Positions 6,302 through 7,443 of a stretch of 7,443 nucleotides of DNA are shown piece by piece (the first letter of the stretch is position 1; every line of letters begins with the position of its first letter). The notes under the pieces are model-generated. The model saw nothing but the letters and a program-made list of their open reading frames with translations, made no database searches and had not been told where the DNA came from. Source of the stretch: Pseudomonadaceae bacterium UBA5811 (GTDB lineage: Bacteria > Pseudomonadota > Gammaproteobacteria > Pseudomonadales > Pseudomonadaceae); NCBI GenBank assembly GCA_002417905.1, contig DIDB01000019.1, positions 1 through 7,443 of the forward strand, given 5' to 3'. The translations under genes were made by a program, and so were the position numbers.

Positions 6302-7443
6302 CTACAGCTGAATCCAGGTGGCTTTCAGCTCGGTGTACTTGTCAAAGGCATGCAGGGATTTATCCCGGCCATTACCAGACTGTTTGTAGCCCCCGAAGGG
6401 CGCCGTCATGTCACCACCGTCGTACTGGTTAACCCAGACACTGCCCGCCCGCAGCGCCCGGGCCACCCGGTGGGCCCGCCCCAGATCGCGGGTCCAGACC
6501 GCAGCCGCCAGCCCGTAGTGGCTGTCGTTAGCCATGGCCACAGCCTCCTCGTCCGTGGCAAATTCCAGCACGGACAGCACCGGGCCAAAAATCTCCTCCC
6601 GGGCAATCCGCATCCCGTTGTGCACTCCCTCAAACAGGGCCGGCGCCATATAAAAACCACCGCCTTCCGCCCATACCGGCTCACCCCCCTGCCGCAACCG
6701 GGCCCCTTCGGCCAGCCCGGCCCGGATATAGCCCTGTACCGTCTGCAGCTGCTGCCCGTCCACCAGGGCGCCCAGCCGGGTCTGCGGGTCCAGCGGATGC
6801 CCCGGCTGCCAGGCCTGCAGGGCCTCGGCCACCATGGGTACAAAACGCTCACGGAGACGATGCTCAACCAGCAGCCGCGAACCGGCCGTACAGACCTGGC
6901 CCTGGTTGAAGGCAATGGCACTGGCGGCTGCTTCGGCAGCAGCCGCCAGATCCGGCGCATCGGCAAAGACGATATTCGGGCTTTTGCCACCCGCTTCCAG
7001 CCAGACCCGCTTCATATTGGATTCACCGGCATAAACCATCAGCTGGCGGGCCACCCGGGTCGAGCCGGTAAACACCAGACAGTCCACATCATCATGCAGG
7101 CCCAGGGCACGGCCTACCTGGTTGCCAAAACCTGGCAGCACATTGAGCACACCAGGTGGCAGCCCGGCCTCCAGCGCCAGGGCGGCCAGACGGATGGCGG
7201 TCAGCGGTGATTTTTCCGAGGGTTTCAGCACCACCGAGTTGCCACAGGCCAGTGCCGGGCCCAGTTTCCAGCAGGCCATCAGCAGCGGAAAATTCCAGGG
7301 CACAATGGCGGCCACCACCCCGACCGGCTCCCGGGTCACCAGCCCCAGCTGATCGGCTGGCGTGGGAGCCACCTCACCATACAGCTTGTCGATGGCCTCG
7401 CCACTCCAGCGCAGGGCGCGGGCGGCAGCCGGCAGGTCGATTT
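6302..7443 (-). CDS. puuC: Gamma-glutamyl-gamma-aminobutyraldehyde / aminobutanal dehydrogenase (PuuC/KauB-like), 5' end outside window
   Basis: An NAD(P)-dependent aldehyde dehydrogenase of which the window holds the C-terminal 379 residues. Roughly 118 N-terminal residues of a 495-500 residue family lie past the right edge. The frame is open to the edge with conserved sequence, so the GTG at 7372 is internal, not a start. Motifs are the cofactor-site VPWNFPLL, LKPSEKSPLTA, FTGSTRVARQL, the general-base segment WLEAGGKSPN, the nucleophile segment FNQGQVCTAGS (Cys codon 6892-6890), EEIFGPVLSV, and the PuuC/KauB-type end VNQYDGGDMTAPFGGYKQSGNGRDKSLHAFDKYTELK. This tail is characteristic of PuuC/KauB enzymes acting on aminoaldehydes from polyamines. 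The enzyme would oxidise gamma-glutamyl-aminobutyraldehyde or 4-aminobutanal produced by the other operon. Cytochrome b561 follows 19 bp downstream. Confidence 0.93.
   Translation of the reverse strand, partial: IDLPAAARALRWSGEAIDKLYGEVAPTPADQLGLVTREPVGVVAAIVPWNFPLLMACWKLGPALACGNSVVLKPSEKSPLTAIRLAALALEAGLPPGVLNVLPGFGNQVGRALGLHDDVDCLVFTGSTRVARQLMVYAGESNMKRVWLEAGGKSPNIVFADAPDLAAAAEAAASAIAFNQGQVCTAGSRLLVEHRLRERFVPMVAEALQAWQPGHPLDPQTRLGALVDGQQLQTVQGYIRAGLAEGARLRQGGEPVWAEGGGFYMAPALFEGVHNGMRIAREEIFGPVLSVLEFATDEEAVAMANDSHYGLAAAVWTRDLGRAHRVARALRAGSVWVNQYDGGDMTAPFGGYKQSGNGRDKSLHAFDKYTELKATWIQL

Noticed and set aside
6179..7210. Plus-strand open frame (343 codons) opposite the aldehyde dehydrogenase
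   Set aside because: It is antisense to a strongly conserved gene, with a low-complexity Gln/Gly/Pro/His-rich translation and no motif.
7370..7372. GTG at 7372 as start of the aldehyde dehydrogenase
   Set aside because: The frame continues to the window edge with conserved dehydrogenase sequence upstream of this codon, so it is an internal Val.

Overview
This is a GC-rich window with strong G/C bias at third codon positions and almost no spacer DNA, typical of a proteobacterium. The gene families (SpuC-type transaminase, glutamylpolyamine synthetase, PuuD, AguA/AguB, PuuC/KauB-type dehydrogenase, periplasmic cytochrome c', cytochrome b561) fit a respiring, high-GC gammaproteobacterium such as a Pseudomonas, Halomonas or Oceanimonas/Zobellella relative. 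I cannot fix the genus from sequence alone. There are no RNA genes, mobile elements or CRISPR arrays, and no stretch over 300 bp lacks a gene.

Layout. Bases 1-2866 form a minus-strand operon read right to left: a PuuD-like gamma-glutamyl-GABA hydrolase, a glutamine-synthetase-like gamma-glutamylpolyamine synthetase, and a class III putrescine aminotransferase cut by the left edge. Bases 2867-3082 are the divergent control region and carry short repeats. Bases 3083-5084 encode AguB and AguA on the plus strand, followed at 5131-5583 by a small exported cytochrome c' on the same strand. From the right edge, a minus-strand pair runs the other way: a PuuC/KauB-type aldehyde dehydrogenase (5' end outside the window) followed by a cytochrome b561. 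The two cytochrome genes meet tail to tail with 3 bp between their stop codons.

How it works together (inference from known pathways). AguA converts agmatine to N-carbamoylputrescine, and AguB converts that to putrescine. Putrescine can be transaminated by the SpuC-like enzyme and oxidised by the dehydrogenase to GABA. It can also be gamma-glutamylated by the synthetase, oxidised, and released as GABA plus glutamate by the PuuD-like hydrolase. The window thus encodes most of an agmatine/putrescine-to-GABA module. No PuuB-type oxidase, transporter or regulator is visible.

Most unusual observation. The cytochrome c' has a CxxC heme-attachment motif followed by Tyr (Cys-Lys-Ala-Cys-Tyr) where the axial His is expected. 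The frame is intact and the flanking family residues are kept. By hand alignment the distal heme-pocket residue is also Tyr. This is a real variant heme site, a recent point mutation, or a base error, and is the item most worth checking.
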